NCBI GenBank assembly: GCA_002422315.1
Contig: DIUJ01000070.1
Coordinates: forward strand, 740-11,114
DNA: 10,375 nt
Source: Bacteroidetes bacterium UBA6161
GTDB lineage: Bacteria > Bacteroidota > Bacteroidia > NS11-12g > UBA955
Direction of reading: 5' to 3'
Under the pieces are notes generated by a model. That model was not told where the DNA came from, did no database searches, and saw only the letters and a list, made by a program, of their open reading frames with translations. A program made the position numbers and the translations under genes. Positions 1 through 7,492 of this stretch are shown here, piece after piece (position 1 is the stretch's first letter; every line of letters begins with the position of its first letter).

Positions 1-90
1 TCGTCAGCCCAAAGGGCAAAATAAGCAATAGCGTATTTTGGGTTCAATAAATTAGGGAACTCCAAACATCAACCAACCAAAAAAATAGGT
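1..90. other. Intergenic leader with small hairpins; possible edge of an upstream minus-strand reading frame
   Basis: No gene can be assigned here. A short inverted repeat GCCC-AAA-GGGC lies at 7-17. A second has arms CAAAATA (17-23) and TATTTTG (34-40), with an inner GC/GC pair at 25-26 and 31-32. On the minus strand one frame stays open from about base 68 to the window edge, about 22 codons ending in ...YFALWAD, but it has no ATG and a TGA sits directly upstream. It could be the 5' end of a divergent gene with a TTG start, a decayed fragment or chance. The other two minus-strand frames are closed by stops. The overlapping palindromes make a structured non-coding element equally plausible. 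Confidence 0.25.
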
Positions 91-98
91 TAATTTTG
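91..98 (+). promoter_or_regulatory. Candidate -7 box upstream of pheT
   Basis: The bases TAATTTTG match the Bacteroidota sigma-A -7 consensus TAnnTTTG exactly and lie 27 bases before the pheT start codon, leaving a leader of roughly 20 bases. No TTTG is seen at the expected -33 spacing, so the call rests on the -7 box and its position only. Confidence 0.45.
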
Positions 99-125
99 CC
101 CCTATTGAATAATAAATAACCCCTA

Positions 126-2480
126 ATGAAAATTTCTGTAAATAGATTATTCCAATTTATAAATCCAACTCAAAGCGTTGAAGAAATATGCGAACTACTT
201 ACTTCCTCTGGTTTGGAAGTGGAATCCGTAGAGCCAATTGAGTCTGTTAAAGGCGGCCTAAAAGGGTTGCTTATAGGTAAGGTTTTAACTAAAGACAAAC
301 ACCCGAATGCCGACAAGCTTTCTATAACCACAGTAGAGGTAGGACAAGAAAACCCTTTGAATATTGTTTGTGGGGCACAAAATGTAGCGGTAGGACAAAA
401 AGTAGTAGTTGCGCCAGTAGGATGTACCATTTACCCAACACAAGGAGAACCGTTTACCCTTGGAAAAGCGAAAATTAGAGGAGAGGCCTCCGAAGGAATG
501 ATTTGTGCAGAAGATGAAATAGGAATAGGAACCAGTCACGAAGGGATTTTGGTTTTGACAGAAGATGCCCCTGTAGGCGAAAATTTTGCTTCCTATTATT
601 CGATTTATACCGATACCCTTATAGAAATAGGTTTAACAGCAAATAGAGGCGATGCCGCTTCCCATTTAGGTGTGGCTAGAGAAATAAGCGCACTAATAAA
701 TAGTCCGCTTATCAAGCCCGTTTTTCCTCCAATTTATAGCAATCTTGCTTGTCCTTTTAGTGTGGGCATTGCCAACGCAGAGGCTTGTCCACGATATTCG
801 GGTGTATACGTGCAAGGAGTTAATGCTAGCGAAAGCCCATCTTGGTTAAAAAACTTTTTACTTACGATAGGCTTGGGCAGCAAAAATCTCTTGGTAGATC
901 TCGGAAACTACATTATGCATAGCATAGGCCAACCAATGCATGTATTTGATGCCGATAAATTAGAAGGGAATTTAGAAATTAAACAGGCTATAAAAGGACA
1001 AAAATTCACCTGTTTAGATGGCACAGAAATAGAACTTACTGGCGAAGAACTGATGGTTTGGGATAGTAAAAAGCCTGTAGCTATAGCTGGGGTAATGGGT
1101 GGGCAAAACTCCGCTGTAGATTCTAATACCAAAAATATTTTTATTGAAAGTGCTTATTTCGACCCAGCTATGGTTCGTAAATCTGCTAAATCACATGCCC
1201 TTAATACCGATGCATCTTTCCGCTTCGAAAGGGGAACCAATCCCCTAGACACCACTTGGGCTTTGCAAATGTTTTTAACCTTACTTCAAGAAAACAGCAA
1301 GCCAGAGGCTTACAGTCAAGTTTTTGACGTACAGTCCAAGGTTCTTGCACCATTTGAAATAACCCTTCACAAAAGCGAGCTAAAAAGAATATGTGGCATA
1401 GAAATACCTGCTGCCAAAGTAGACGAAATTCTTAACAATTTAGAAATCCATGTTGTTTCTAAATCAGATACAGAATGGCAGCTTCTTGTGCCTGTTTTTA
1501 AAAGTGATGTAACCCGAGAAATTGATGTAATAGAAGAACTTATCAGAATTTATGGGTTTGAAAATATCCCACTTAAAAAAGACATGCACTTTGCCCTTCC
1601 TAAGCCGGGAGTGGGAATAGATAAGCAGTTAGCTAGTAAATACAAAATTTCCTCTTTCCTTAGGGCACTAGGGTTCAACGAAATGCAAAACAATTCTATG
1701 ACCAAAAAAAGGTATGTGGAAGAAAATGACAATACCGTGGTCTATGTTAAAAATCCATTGTCGCAAGACATGGCTATAATGCGTACTAGCATGTTGCATG
1801 GTGCTTTAGAGTCTGTAGCATACAATCAGAAACGCAAAGCAGACAGCATTTTACTTTTTGAATTTGGCAAAACATACCAAAAGAAAGAAAGTGGAGCTTT
1901 TGCAGAAACAGAAAAAATTGTACTTGCTGCCTCTGGTAACTTACATGCAGAATCTTGGGAAAACAAAAACCAAAAGGCAGAATATTTTTTCATGAAAAAT
2001 ATTTTACAAGGCCTAGCAAAGCTGCTAGGAATAGAAGAAATTTCTGAAAAAAACGGGCTTTTATTTCTTGGTCAAGCACCCGACGAACTATTAAAAGCAA
2101 CAGATGCAAAAAACCCCACCGTACTTGCAGAAATAAATTGGAACAAGCTATATAAATCAACTCTAAAACAAGATTTTAAGATAAAAGACATCCCTAAATT
2201 CCCTATTGTGCGAAGAGATTTGAGTTTGGTTATAGACAAAGCGGTGAGTTTTGAGAGTATTTTTAAATTGGCGAAGCAAATAGAAAAGAAGCAGTTAAAA
2301 AACATCTTTACTTTTGATGTATTTGAAGGAGAACCATTGGAGGCCAACCAAAAAGCATACTCTTTGGCTTTTGAACTATACAACGAAGAACAAACAATGG
2401 ATGAAAAACAGATTGAATCCATTATGAATAAATTGATGCTGGCTTTTGAAAAACAATTAGGTGCAAAAATCAGAAAATAA
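126..2480 (+). CDS. pheT: Phenylalanine--tRNA ligase beta subunit
   Basis: This is the beta chain of the (alpha-beta)2 phenylalanyl-tRNA synthetase, a cytoplasmic enzyme that charges tRNA-Phe; the beta chain binds tRNA and edits mischarged Tyr. At 784 residues it is close to the usual ~800. Domains appear in canonical order: an EMAP-II/OB-fold tRNA-binding domain at about 42-155 with HPNADKL at 59-65 and SEGMICAEDE at 122-131; the B3/B4 editing domain at about 210-400 with GQPMHVFDADKL at 268-279, AGVMGG at 321-326 and SFRFERG at 364-370; B5 at about 410-482 ending in DVTREIDVIEELIRIYGFE; a synthetase-like core to about 685; and a C-terminal FDX-ACB anticodon-binding domain at 690-782. The ATG at 126 begins the family's typical MKIS-type N-terminus. 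The catalytic alpha subunit gene pheS is not in this window, and separate pheS and pheT loci are common in Bacteroidota. pheT heads a likely three-gene operon. Confidence 0.98.
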   Translation: MKISVNRLFQFINPTQSVEEICELLTSSGLEVESVEPIESVKGGLKGLLIGKVLTKDKHPNADKLSITTVEVGQENPLNIVCGAQNVAVGQKVVVAPVGCTIYPTQGEPFTLGKAKIRGEASEGMICAEDEIGIGTSHEGILVLTEDAPVGENFASYYSIYTDTLIEIGLTANRGDAASHLGVAREISALINSPLIKPVFPPIYSNLACPFSVGIANAEACPRYSGVYVQGVNASESPSWLKNFLLTIGLGSKNLLVDLGNYIMHSIGQPMHVFDADKLEGNLEIKQAIKGQKFTCLDGTEIELTGEELMVWDSKKPVAIAGVMGGQNSAVDSNTKNIFIESAYFDPAMVRKSAKSHALNTDASFRFERGTNPLDTTWALQMFLTLLQENSKPEAYSQVFDVQSKVLAPFEITLHKSELKRICGIEIPAAKVDEILNNLEIHVVSKSDTEWQLLVPVFKSDVTREIDVIEELIRIYGFENIPLKKDMHFALPKPGVGIDKQLASKYKISSFLRALGFNEMQNNSMTKKRYVEENDNTVVYVKNPLSQDMAIMRTSMLHGALESVAYNQKRKADSILLFEFGKTYQKKESGAFAETEKIVLAASGNLHAESWENKNQKAEYFFMKNILQGLAKLLGIEEISEKNGLLFLGQAPDELLKATDAKNPTVLAEINWNKLYKSTLKQDFKIKDIPKFPIVRRDLSLVIDKAVSFESIFKLAKQIEKKQLKNIFTFDVFEGEPLEANQKAYSLAFELYNEEQTMDEKQIESIMNKLMLAFEKQLGAKIRK

Positions 2481-2769
2481 ACATAGTGAATATACGAAAC
2501 ATGCACTAGAGCAGCTTTCTACCAATTTGAAAGAAATTGGGGAAAAATCTATTCGTTTAAAAAAGGAAAATCAATTGCTGCAAGAAGAGGTTTTAAGGCT
2601 GGAGAAACTTGTAAAAATCCAAAAGAACTCTATTCAAAAATTAGAAGAAAAACTAAAAACCAAAATAATTGCAGAAATGCTTGGTTCCAAAGATAAAACC
2701 ACAGCCAAACACAGGCTTACCAAGTTAATAGAAGATGTGGAGGCTTGCATGAAACTACTAGAAGAGTAA
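2461..2769 (+). CDS. Small coiled-coil protein encoded directly after pheT
   Basis: This is a 102-residue, highly charged cytoplasmic protein with no signal peptide or membrane segment. Residues about 15-70 show heptad-like spacing of Leu/Ile among Lys and Glu (for example LQEEVLRLEKLVKIQKNSI), which indicates a long coiled coil. The C-terminus, LTKLIEDVEACMKLLEE, resembles the ending I recall (ELIREIDKCIALL-type) for the hypothetical protein often found between pheT and zapA in Bacteroidota, sometimes labelled ZapB-like. That resemblance is from memory, not a search. The start is GTG at 2461, 20 bases inside the end of pheT in another frame; no in-frame ATG occurs before the middle of the gene. 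The overlap suggests translational coupling to pheT. A role in division or in scaffolding would be inference only. Confidence 0.75.
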   Translation: MQKSENKHSEYTKHALEQLSTNLKEIGEKSIRLKKENQLLQEEVLRLEKLVKIQKNSIQKLEEKLKTKIIAEMLGSKDKTTAKHRLTKLIEDVEACMKLLEE

Positions 2770-2776
2770 TAATAAT

Positions 2777-4135
2777 ATGGGACAGCTCTTTAGAGAATTA
2801 ATGTTTCTTTTCAAACAATCTAAGTCAATTTTAATTCAGTTGGCGGTTATTTTGTTGGCTTCTCTTGTAGGCGGTGCTATAGTTGGCAGTACTTTTTCAT
2901 TTTTGGTGGTTGCATACAATCTATCCAAAAATAATATAGCCAATGCTTTTATCTTATTTGTTAGCTTGCTTTTGTTTTCCGACAGTATTACGCCTATGTT
3001 TATGAATGCTGCAAAATCCAAGGATTTTATTGCATTGCTTATGGGTGGTTTTGCTTTGGTTAAGTATAAAAACGCATTAAACAAATCATTTTTCTCTTAT
3101 TTTTGGCCTTATTTGTTGGTTGCATTACTTGGTTTGGTTTTTGTAAATTCTAGGCTAATTGGGTTTCAAAAATTAATTTCCTATGGTCTTTTGTTGGTGG
3201 TAGTACCAACCTATTTGGTGCAAATCTTCCAGAAACCAGGAGCTGCAAGTTTTTTACGCAATCTGTTTTTTGTATTTTTTGTGTTGTATGGGTTTAGCAT
3301 TCTTATGTCGCGAATATCTCCTGGCTCTTATGCCTACCTAGGAAGGTTTAATGGAATACATAGAAACCCAAATGGGGTAGGGATTTTTTCTGCGCTTTTA
3401 ATCATGAATCTTTTTCTTGTACGCGACCTATTCCCCAAATTATTAACCAAAAAAGTATTTTATTCTTTTGTTGCGGTATTTTTATTGGCAATACTACTAG
3501 CAGCCTCACGCAATGCCATGCTCTCCTTAGGCGTTTTTTTTCTTTTTAGGTTTATACGCGTAAAGTTTTTTGTTGGTTTTGTATTGGTTCTTATCATCGG
3601 GTCTGGATATGGCTTAATCATGGCGCTTGTAGAGCAGTTTGCAATGGCTTATAACCTTACAGAAGAAGTGCGAGTGGACACTCTTTCTTATGCCTCTGGC
3701 AGGATATATATTTGGGATGCTTGTTGGCGCGAAATTCAAAATCATTTTTGGATAGGCCATGGTTTTACATACGAGGAGTATTCCAAATGGGATCAAAAGT
3801 ACTATGCAGAAATCCCTATGCTAATCCACAATTACGGCAATATCCACAGTTCCTATTTAACCATTTGGCTAAATACTGGGTTTTTGGGCTTGCTTTCATT
3901 TTTAATAGGAATTATCCGCTTGGTTTTTAAGGGCCAAAAAATATCTGTAAGTATTGCACCTTTCTTTTTTGGAGCAGTAATTATCGGTATTTTCGAGAGC
4001 TATATGGTTGCTTCTTTAAATCCATATACTTGGCAGCTTTGGTTTGGATTAACTCTTGCTGCATTTATTCCCTCTATAAAGTATCGCAAGCCAATAGCTA
4101 AACTAAAAGTAAAAGAACCCGAACAAGAACTCTAA
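2777..4135 (+). CDS. O-antigen ligase / Wzy polymerase-like membrane protein
   Basis: This 452-residue polytopic inner-membrane protein has about 11-13 hydrophobic segments, roughly at residues 17-47, 54-70, 107-125, 131-150, 161-178, 200-215, 227-258, 263-283, 361-381, 392-410 and 418-432. It shows the O-antigen ligase/Wzy_C family pattern: GIHRNPNGVGIF at 193-204, AASRNAMLSL at 242-251, then a large extracytoplasmic loop (about 284-358) with SGRIYIWDACWREI (307-320) and WIGHGF (325-330). That loop ends in NIHSSYLTIWLNTGFLG (355-371), whose His357 matches the conserved loop histidine of WaaL-type ligases. Such enzymes transfer or polymerise undecaprenyl-linked glycans on the periplasmic face, joining O-antigen to lipid A core or extending a polysaccharide. 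Ligase and polymerase cannot be told apart here. The ATG lies 7 bases after the coiled-coil gene, so co-transcription with pheT is likely. No glycosyltransferases or flippase are nearby, so its substrate is unknown. Confidence 0.85.
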   Translation: MGQLFRELMFLFKQSKSILIQLAVILLASLVGGAIVGSTFSFLVVAYNLSKNNIANAFILFVSLLLFSDSITPMFMNAAKSKDFIALLMGGFALVKYKNALNKSFFSYFWPYLLVALLGLVFVNSRLIGFQKLISYGLLLVVVPTYLVQIFQKPGAASFLRNLFFVFFVLYGFSILMSRISPGSYAYLGRFNGIHRNPNGVGIFSALLIMNLFLVRDLFPKLLTKKVFYSFVAVFLLAILLAASRNAMLSLGVFFLFRFIRVKFFVGFVLVLIIGSGYGLIMALVEQFAMAYNLTEEVRVDTLSYASGRIYIWDACWREIQNHFWIGHGFTYEEYSKWDQKYYAEIPMLIHNYGNIHSSYLTIWLNTGFLGLLSFLIGIIRLVFKGQKISVSIAPFFFGAVIIGIFESYMVASLNPYTWQLWFGLTLAAFIPSIKYRKPIAKLKVKEPEQEL

Positions 4136-4141
4136 AAGGAA

Positions 4142-5056
4142 TTAACCAATTACTCCACCTTGGTTGTTTTCACTAATAATTCTTCTAGGACGATACGCAA
4201 GTTGTACTTCTTTGTGCTGTTGAACAAATGGAATGAGTTGTCGCCATATAGCATCCTCTGTTTTTCTAAGTTTTCGCGGTTCTGCTGTAAATCTTAAACA
4301 AAGTTCTATTCCATCTTCGCATAGTCTGGCAAATACAATAGGCTCTTCTGTTGTTCCAAAAAGGTAGTATTCTCTAAAATTGTTGTCCGACTTTAGTTTT
4401 TGAGGAGCCTTCCAATACTCAGGGTGCTTTTCCATTATTTCCAATAGTTTTGCTTCTACCAGTTCCCATTTGCTGCCAAGGCTTAGCAAAATGGTGATTT
4501 CATGAAAAATATATGGTGTTGTTTCTGTAAAATTAGAAACAGACAAGGTAAATACTTTTGCATTGGGCACGTGTACAATTCTCCCTGTAATCTGCTCCGC
4601 ACCCGCCCTAAGCCCACCTGCTTCTTGTAGGCTAAACATAAACAATCGAATGTCTAAAACCTCGCCTATTATCCCGTCTATTTCTATTCTATCGCCTATA
4701 ATAAAAGGTCTGCGGGCCAAAATATATGCCCAGCCGCCAATGTTTAAAAGCGGTTCTTTAAAAGCAATAGCCATACCAGCAGAAACCAAACCAACCAAAG
4801 TAGCAAAGGAGTTAAACCCTTGTATCCAAATAAAACCACAAAGGATTAAACTAAAAATATAGAACCCGGTATTTGTTCCTTTTTTCCAGCGAATAAAGAT
4901 CACATCTTTTTGTATGGACTTTCTACTTACTTTTATAATAATACTGCGAACAATAAATAGCAAAATAATGCCAAGAATTGTAGCCAATATTTTCTCGGTT
5001 GAGCTAGAGTAGGAGTGTTTCCAAAAATCGGATAAAAAGAGTCTAATTTTTTCCAT
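4142..5056 (-). CDS. MscS-family mechanosensitive ion channel
   Basis: This 304-residue inner-membrane protein has the MscS architecture. Membrane segments lie at about 22-42, 62-80 and 83-105; the last carries the small-residue pore-helix pattern LVGLVSAGMAIAFKEPLLNI (87-106). A beta domain follows at about 112-180, with ILARRPFIIGDRIEIDGIIG (112-131) and GRIVHVPNAKVF (158-169), and then an alpha/beta C-terminal cytoplasmic vestibule to about 285. MscS channels open under membrane tension and release solutes during hypo-osmotic shock. With three membrane helices it is of the small MscS type, close to E. coli MscS (286 residues) in size. The start codon overlaps the end of the OstA-like gene by 14 bases (ATGGAAAAAATTAG holds both the ATG and the upstream TAG), so the two are very probably translationally coupled. 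The stop lies only 6 bases from the stop of the convergent ligase-like gene. Confidence 0.93.
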   Translation of the reverse strand: MEKIRLFLSDFWKHSYSSSTEKILATILGIILLFIVRSIIIKVSRKSIQKDVIFIRWKKGTNTGFYIFSLILCGFIWIQGFNSFATLVGLVSAGMAIAFKEPLLNIGGWAYILARRPFIIGDRIEIDGIIGEVLDIRLFMFSLQEAGGLRAGAEQITGRIVHVPNAKVFTLSVSNFTETTPYIFHEITILLSLGSKWELVEAKLLEIMEKHPEYWKAPQKLKSDNNFREYYLFGTTEEPIVFARLCEDGIELCLRFTAEPRKLRKTEDAIWRQLIPFVQQHKEVQLAYRPRRIISENNQGGVIG

Positions 5057-6581
5057 TTTCTGTGTTGTTTTTTGCTACAGGCCGTCTTTCAATAAAATCT
5101 ATTGCTACAGGCTGTAAGTGAGGCAGCCAGGTAAAACCTTTTAGTTTTTTATCCTCTGTGCTAAATTGTTTTGGGGGGTATAATTTGCCAGAAGGGTTTG
5201 GGCTAGGAAATATTTTAATTTGTGATACCTTGTTGCTATCTAAATAAATGGCCATTTTTCCGCTTTCTATTTTATTTATAGCAGAATACGCCCCAGTATC
5301 GTTGTCGCGGCTGTAATATATAGACTGGGCCTTGCCATCCACATCTACGAGTTGCAACTTATTGTTATCAAAAAAGTTTGTAATTCTATTGCCTGCTATT
5401 TGGTCAAATCGGTCTTCTTCATGCCAGGAGATTACAAATGAATTTTCGACCACATGCATGGTATGTATCTTGTTTTCTCGCATTTGTATATGTATAGAGT
5501 CGCCGTTTATTTGACTTTTTCCATTCCAAAGATATGGGGTGTTTTTCATAACTATACAAGAGTCTTTGGTAAAGTAATATAAGGAGTCGCTTTTGCCACT
5601 CATTTCAGCCGACAATATTTTTGCATTTTTTAGTGCTTCTAGTCTGCGGTTTGCTGTATCTGAAAAATAATAGAAGGTATCGGCTAACACAAAAAAAGTG
5701 TCCTTCTCTGAGAACTTTTCGGCCATAGGCCATTCACTAATTTTAGCTACTTTAGAATTTTCATTATACCAACCATTTTGCCCATATACTTTAAAGTTTT
5801 CCAAAGTGTCGTATAATACAATATCTACATATGCCAGTCCTATGCCTTTGCCTCTGTCGTAGAAAAAACTATCGGCACTTACTATGCTAGTTTGGCTATA
5901 TAGGTGGGCTCTTTTGCTAAAAGAAGATTGTTTTAGAGAAGTATTGTACCACCCATATACGCACTCTATTTTGTTGTTGTCGGAAAGTAGGGTAGTGGGT
6001 CCAAAAAAATATGCCGTTTTTTTTGAAGTAAAATATTGCAAGGTGTCGCTTATAACAGTATAGTCTGGGTTTTTTAACAAAACATTCTTTCTAAAAGAAG
6101 CTACTTTGTTTCGGGAATCATAGTAGCCTTTTTCGCTGCTAAGAACATCGCTCCCGCTTAATATGGTGCCTCCAGAACTGTAAGAACCAGACTTGTTTAA
6201 AGTATTGTAATCTATAAACGGGGTGTTCAAAACCATTTGATTGTCGCTTAAAACCACATCTCCAGATACCCTTGCCATTTTGGTGTTGGCATTAAAAAAA
6301 ACCATCTTGCCCCTAAGGTTAAAGGTATCTGGCTGAAAAATATATACATTTCCATGGCCTTCCATGGTGTTTTGTGCGTCGTTTATCGCTGCGGAGTCAC
6401 AGTGTATGTAAACCCCGTCATTTAGAATGCGAATATTCCCTGTGCAATATTTCATCTTGTTTATTCCATCTATGCGCAAATTGTCCGAATTCAAAAGCTG
6501 GATTTGCTGTGAATATAATCCTATGCTTAGCAAACTCAGAATTAGCAAGGCCGAATAATTTTTCAAATAAGTATAGTACAT
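5043..6581 (-). CDS. Exported OstA/LptA-like protein
   Basis: This 512-residue exported protein starts with a Sec-type signal sequence: a short N-terminus with Lys7, a hydrophobic core LLILSLLSIGLYS (12-24), and probable cleavage near residue 24. The mature part consists of many short beta-strand repeats of the LptA/OstA type (the OstA_2 group), for example GNVYIFQPDTFNLRGKMVFF (77-96), VSGDVVLSDNQMVLNTPFIDY (105-125, with a strand break at each turn) and VLLKNPDYTVISDTLQYF (167-184). Recurrent D-T-L-x-Y-F and G-W-Y-N motifs continue to about residue 290. LptA-type proteins form a periplasmic beta-jellyroll bridge for lipopolysaccharide. Bacteroidota carry long OstA-like proteins of this kind whose exact role is less settled than that of E. 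coli LptA. It is the first gene of a two-gene operon with the MscS channel. The start at 6581 is supported by the signal peptide and a -7 box 17 bases upstream. Confidence 0.86.
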   Translation of the reverse strand: MYYTYLKNYSALLILSLLSIGLYSQQIQLLNSDNLRIDGINKMKYCTGNIRILNDGVYIHCDSAAINDAQNTMEGHGNVYIFQPDTFNLRGKMVFFNANTKMARVSGDVVLSDNQMVLNTPFIDYNTLNKSGSYSSGGTILSGSDVLSSEKGYYDSRNKVASFRKNVLLKNPDYTVISDTLQYFTSKKTAYFFGPTTLLSDNNKIECVYGWYNTSLKQSSFSKRAHLYSQTSIVSADSFFYDRGKGIGLAYVDIVLYDTLENFKVYGQNGWYNENSKVAKISEWPMAEKFSEKDTFFVLADTFYYFSDTANRRLEALKNAKILSAEMSGKSDSLYYFTKDSCIVMKNTPYLWNGKSQINGDSIHIQMRENKIHTMHVVENSFVISWHEEDRFDQIAGNRITNFFDNNKLQLVDVDGKAQSIYYSRDNDTGAYSAINKIESGKMAIYLDSNKVSQIKIFPSPNPSGKLYPPKQFSTEDKKLKGFTWLPHLQPVAIDFIERRPVAKNNTENGKN

Positions 6582-6597
6582 GGAAATGATGTAAGCG

Positions 6598-6605
6598 CAA
6601 ATTTA
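6598..6605 (-). promoter_or_regulatory. Candidate -7 box for the OstA-like/MscS operon
   Basis: Read on the minus strand these bases are TAAATTTG, an exact match to TAnnTTTG. The box ends 17 bases before the start codon at 6581, giving a leader of about 10 bases. No TTTG appears 17-23 bases upstream. Confidence 0.45.
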
Positions 6606-6677
6606 CAGCCAAACTTGCGAACTATTGTCGCTAAATTTAAAAAGATGAAAATTTCCGGAGAATCTGTACTGACTTTT

Positions 6678-6685
6678 TATATTTG
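6678..6685 (+). promoter_or_regulatory. Candidate -7 box abutting the xth start codon
   Basis: TATATTTG matches TAnnTTTG exactly. A one-mismatch -33 element, TTTC, lies at 6652-6655, 22 bases upstream. The box ends only 4 bases before the ATG at 6690, so transcription would begin at or within the start codon. Either the mRNA is leaderless or nearly so, or this box is fortuitous and a promoter lies further upstream. Confidence 0.4.
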
Positions 6686-6689
6686 TTGC

Positions 6690-7451
6690 ATGAAAATAAT
6701 GAGCTATAACGTAAACGGAATAAGGGCAGCAATAAACAAGGGCTTTATTGAATTTCTACAAGAGGAAAACCCCGACATCCTTTGTTTACAAGAGATTAAA
6801 GCTACAGAAGACCAAATACCAACGCTCGAATTTATAGCTTTAGGTTACCATTGTTATTGGTTCCCGGCACAAAAAAAAGGCTACAGCGGTACGGCAATTC
6901 TTAGCAAAAAAGAGGCTTTAAGTGTTACCAAAGGCTGCGGCCATGAGCTTTTTGATAGTGAAGGCAGAATTATTCAAGCAAACTTTGAGGATTTTTCTGT
7001 GATTTCTGCTTATTTTCCTTCAGGCTCTAGTGGCGACAGTCGCCAAGAAGTTAAAATGGAGTTTTTAGACCATATATTCTCACATATTCACTCTCTTCAC
7101 CATACATTCCCCAAACTTATTGTTTGCGGGGATTATAATATTTGCCACAAACCAATAGACATTCACGACCCGGTTTCTAACAAAAATTCTAGCGGATTTT
7201 TGCCCGAAGAAAGGGCTTGGATGGATAAGTTTTTTGAGAGCGGATTTGTAGACACCTTTAGGGTTTTTAATTCAGAACCCCACCAATATACTTGGTGGAG
7301 TTACAGAGCAGGAGCGAGAGGTAAAAACAAGGGTTGGCGAATAGATTACATTAGTGTAAGCCCAGAACTAAAGGACCAGTTGTTGCATGCCCAAATCTGT
7401 CCACAACACATGCAAAGCGACCACTGCCCACTGTACACGGAAATAAAATAA
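6690..7451 (+). CDS. xth: Exodeoxyribonuclease III (AP endonuclease family)
   Basis: This enzyme of the EEP (exonuclease-endonuclease-phosphatase) fold cleaves DNA at abasic sites and degrades 3' ends in base excision repair. All signature motifs are present: MSYNVNGIRAA with Asn7, LQEIK with the metal ligand Glu35, ISAYFPSG with Tyr108, CGDYNIC with Asp148 and Asn150, GWRIDYISVS with Asp219, and the terminal SDHCPL with Asp244 and catalytic His245. The length of 253 residues is normal for the family. The frame is open upstream to an ATG at 6615, but that would add 25 residues foreign to the family and cover the promoter region. The start at 6690 (MKIMSYNVNGIRA) matches the conserved N-terminus. 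Internal ATG 6699 would remove only three residues and is less likely. The gene is monocistronic: it diverges from the OstA-like operon and converges on the glycine-rich lipoprotein gene 41 bases away. Confidence 0.97.
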   Translation: MKIMSYNVNGIRAAINKGFIEFLQEENPDILCLQEIKATEDQIPTLEFIALGYHCYWFPAQKKGYSGTAILSKKEALSVTKGCGHELFDSEGRIIQANFEDFSVISAYFPSGSSGDSRQEVKMEFLDHIFSHIHSLHHTFPKLIVCGDYNICHKPIDIHDPVSNKNSSGFLPEERAWMDKFFESGFVDTFRVFNSEPHQYTWWSYRAGARGKNKGWRIDYISVSPELKDQLLHAQICPQHMQSDHCPLYTEIK

Positions 7452-7492
7452 AACTAATGGGGTAAAAACCATATCGTGAGATTTTTGACTCC

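Noticed and set aside
2072..2506. 144-codon minus-strand open frame over the 3' end of pheT
   Set aside because: It lies opposite the FDX-ACB domain of pheT, whose plus-strand frame is unmistakable. Its Ser/Phe-rich content is what antisense of Lys/Glu-rich coding gives.
6615..6689. 25-codon N-terminal extension of xth from an upstream in-frame ATG
   Set aside because: The added residues do not belong to the exonuclease III family, whose conserved N-terminus begins at MKIMSYNVNGIRA (6690), and they span the divergent promoter region.
7452..7492. Terminator between xth and the lipoprotein gene
   Set aside because: Only a four-base stem (ATGG/CCAT) with an A-rich loop and a distant T run is visible, too weak to call.
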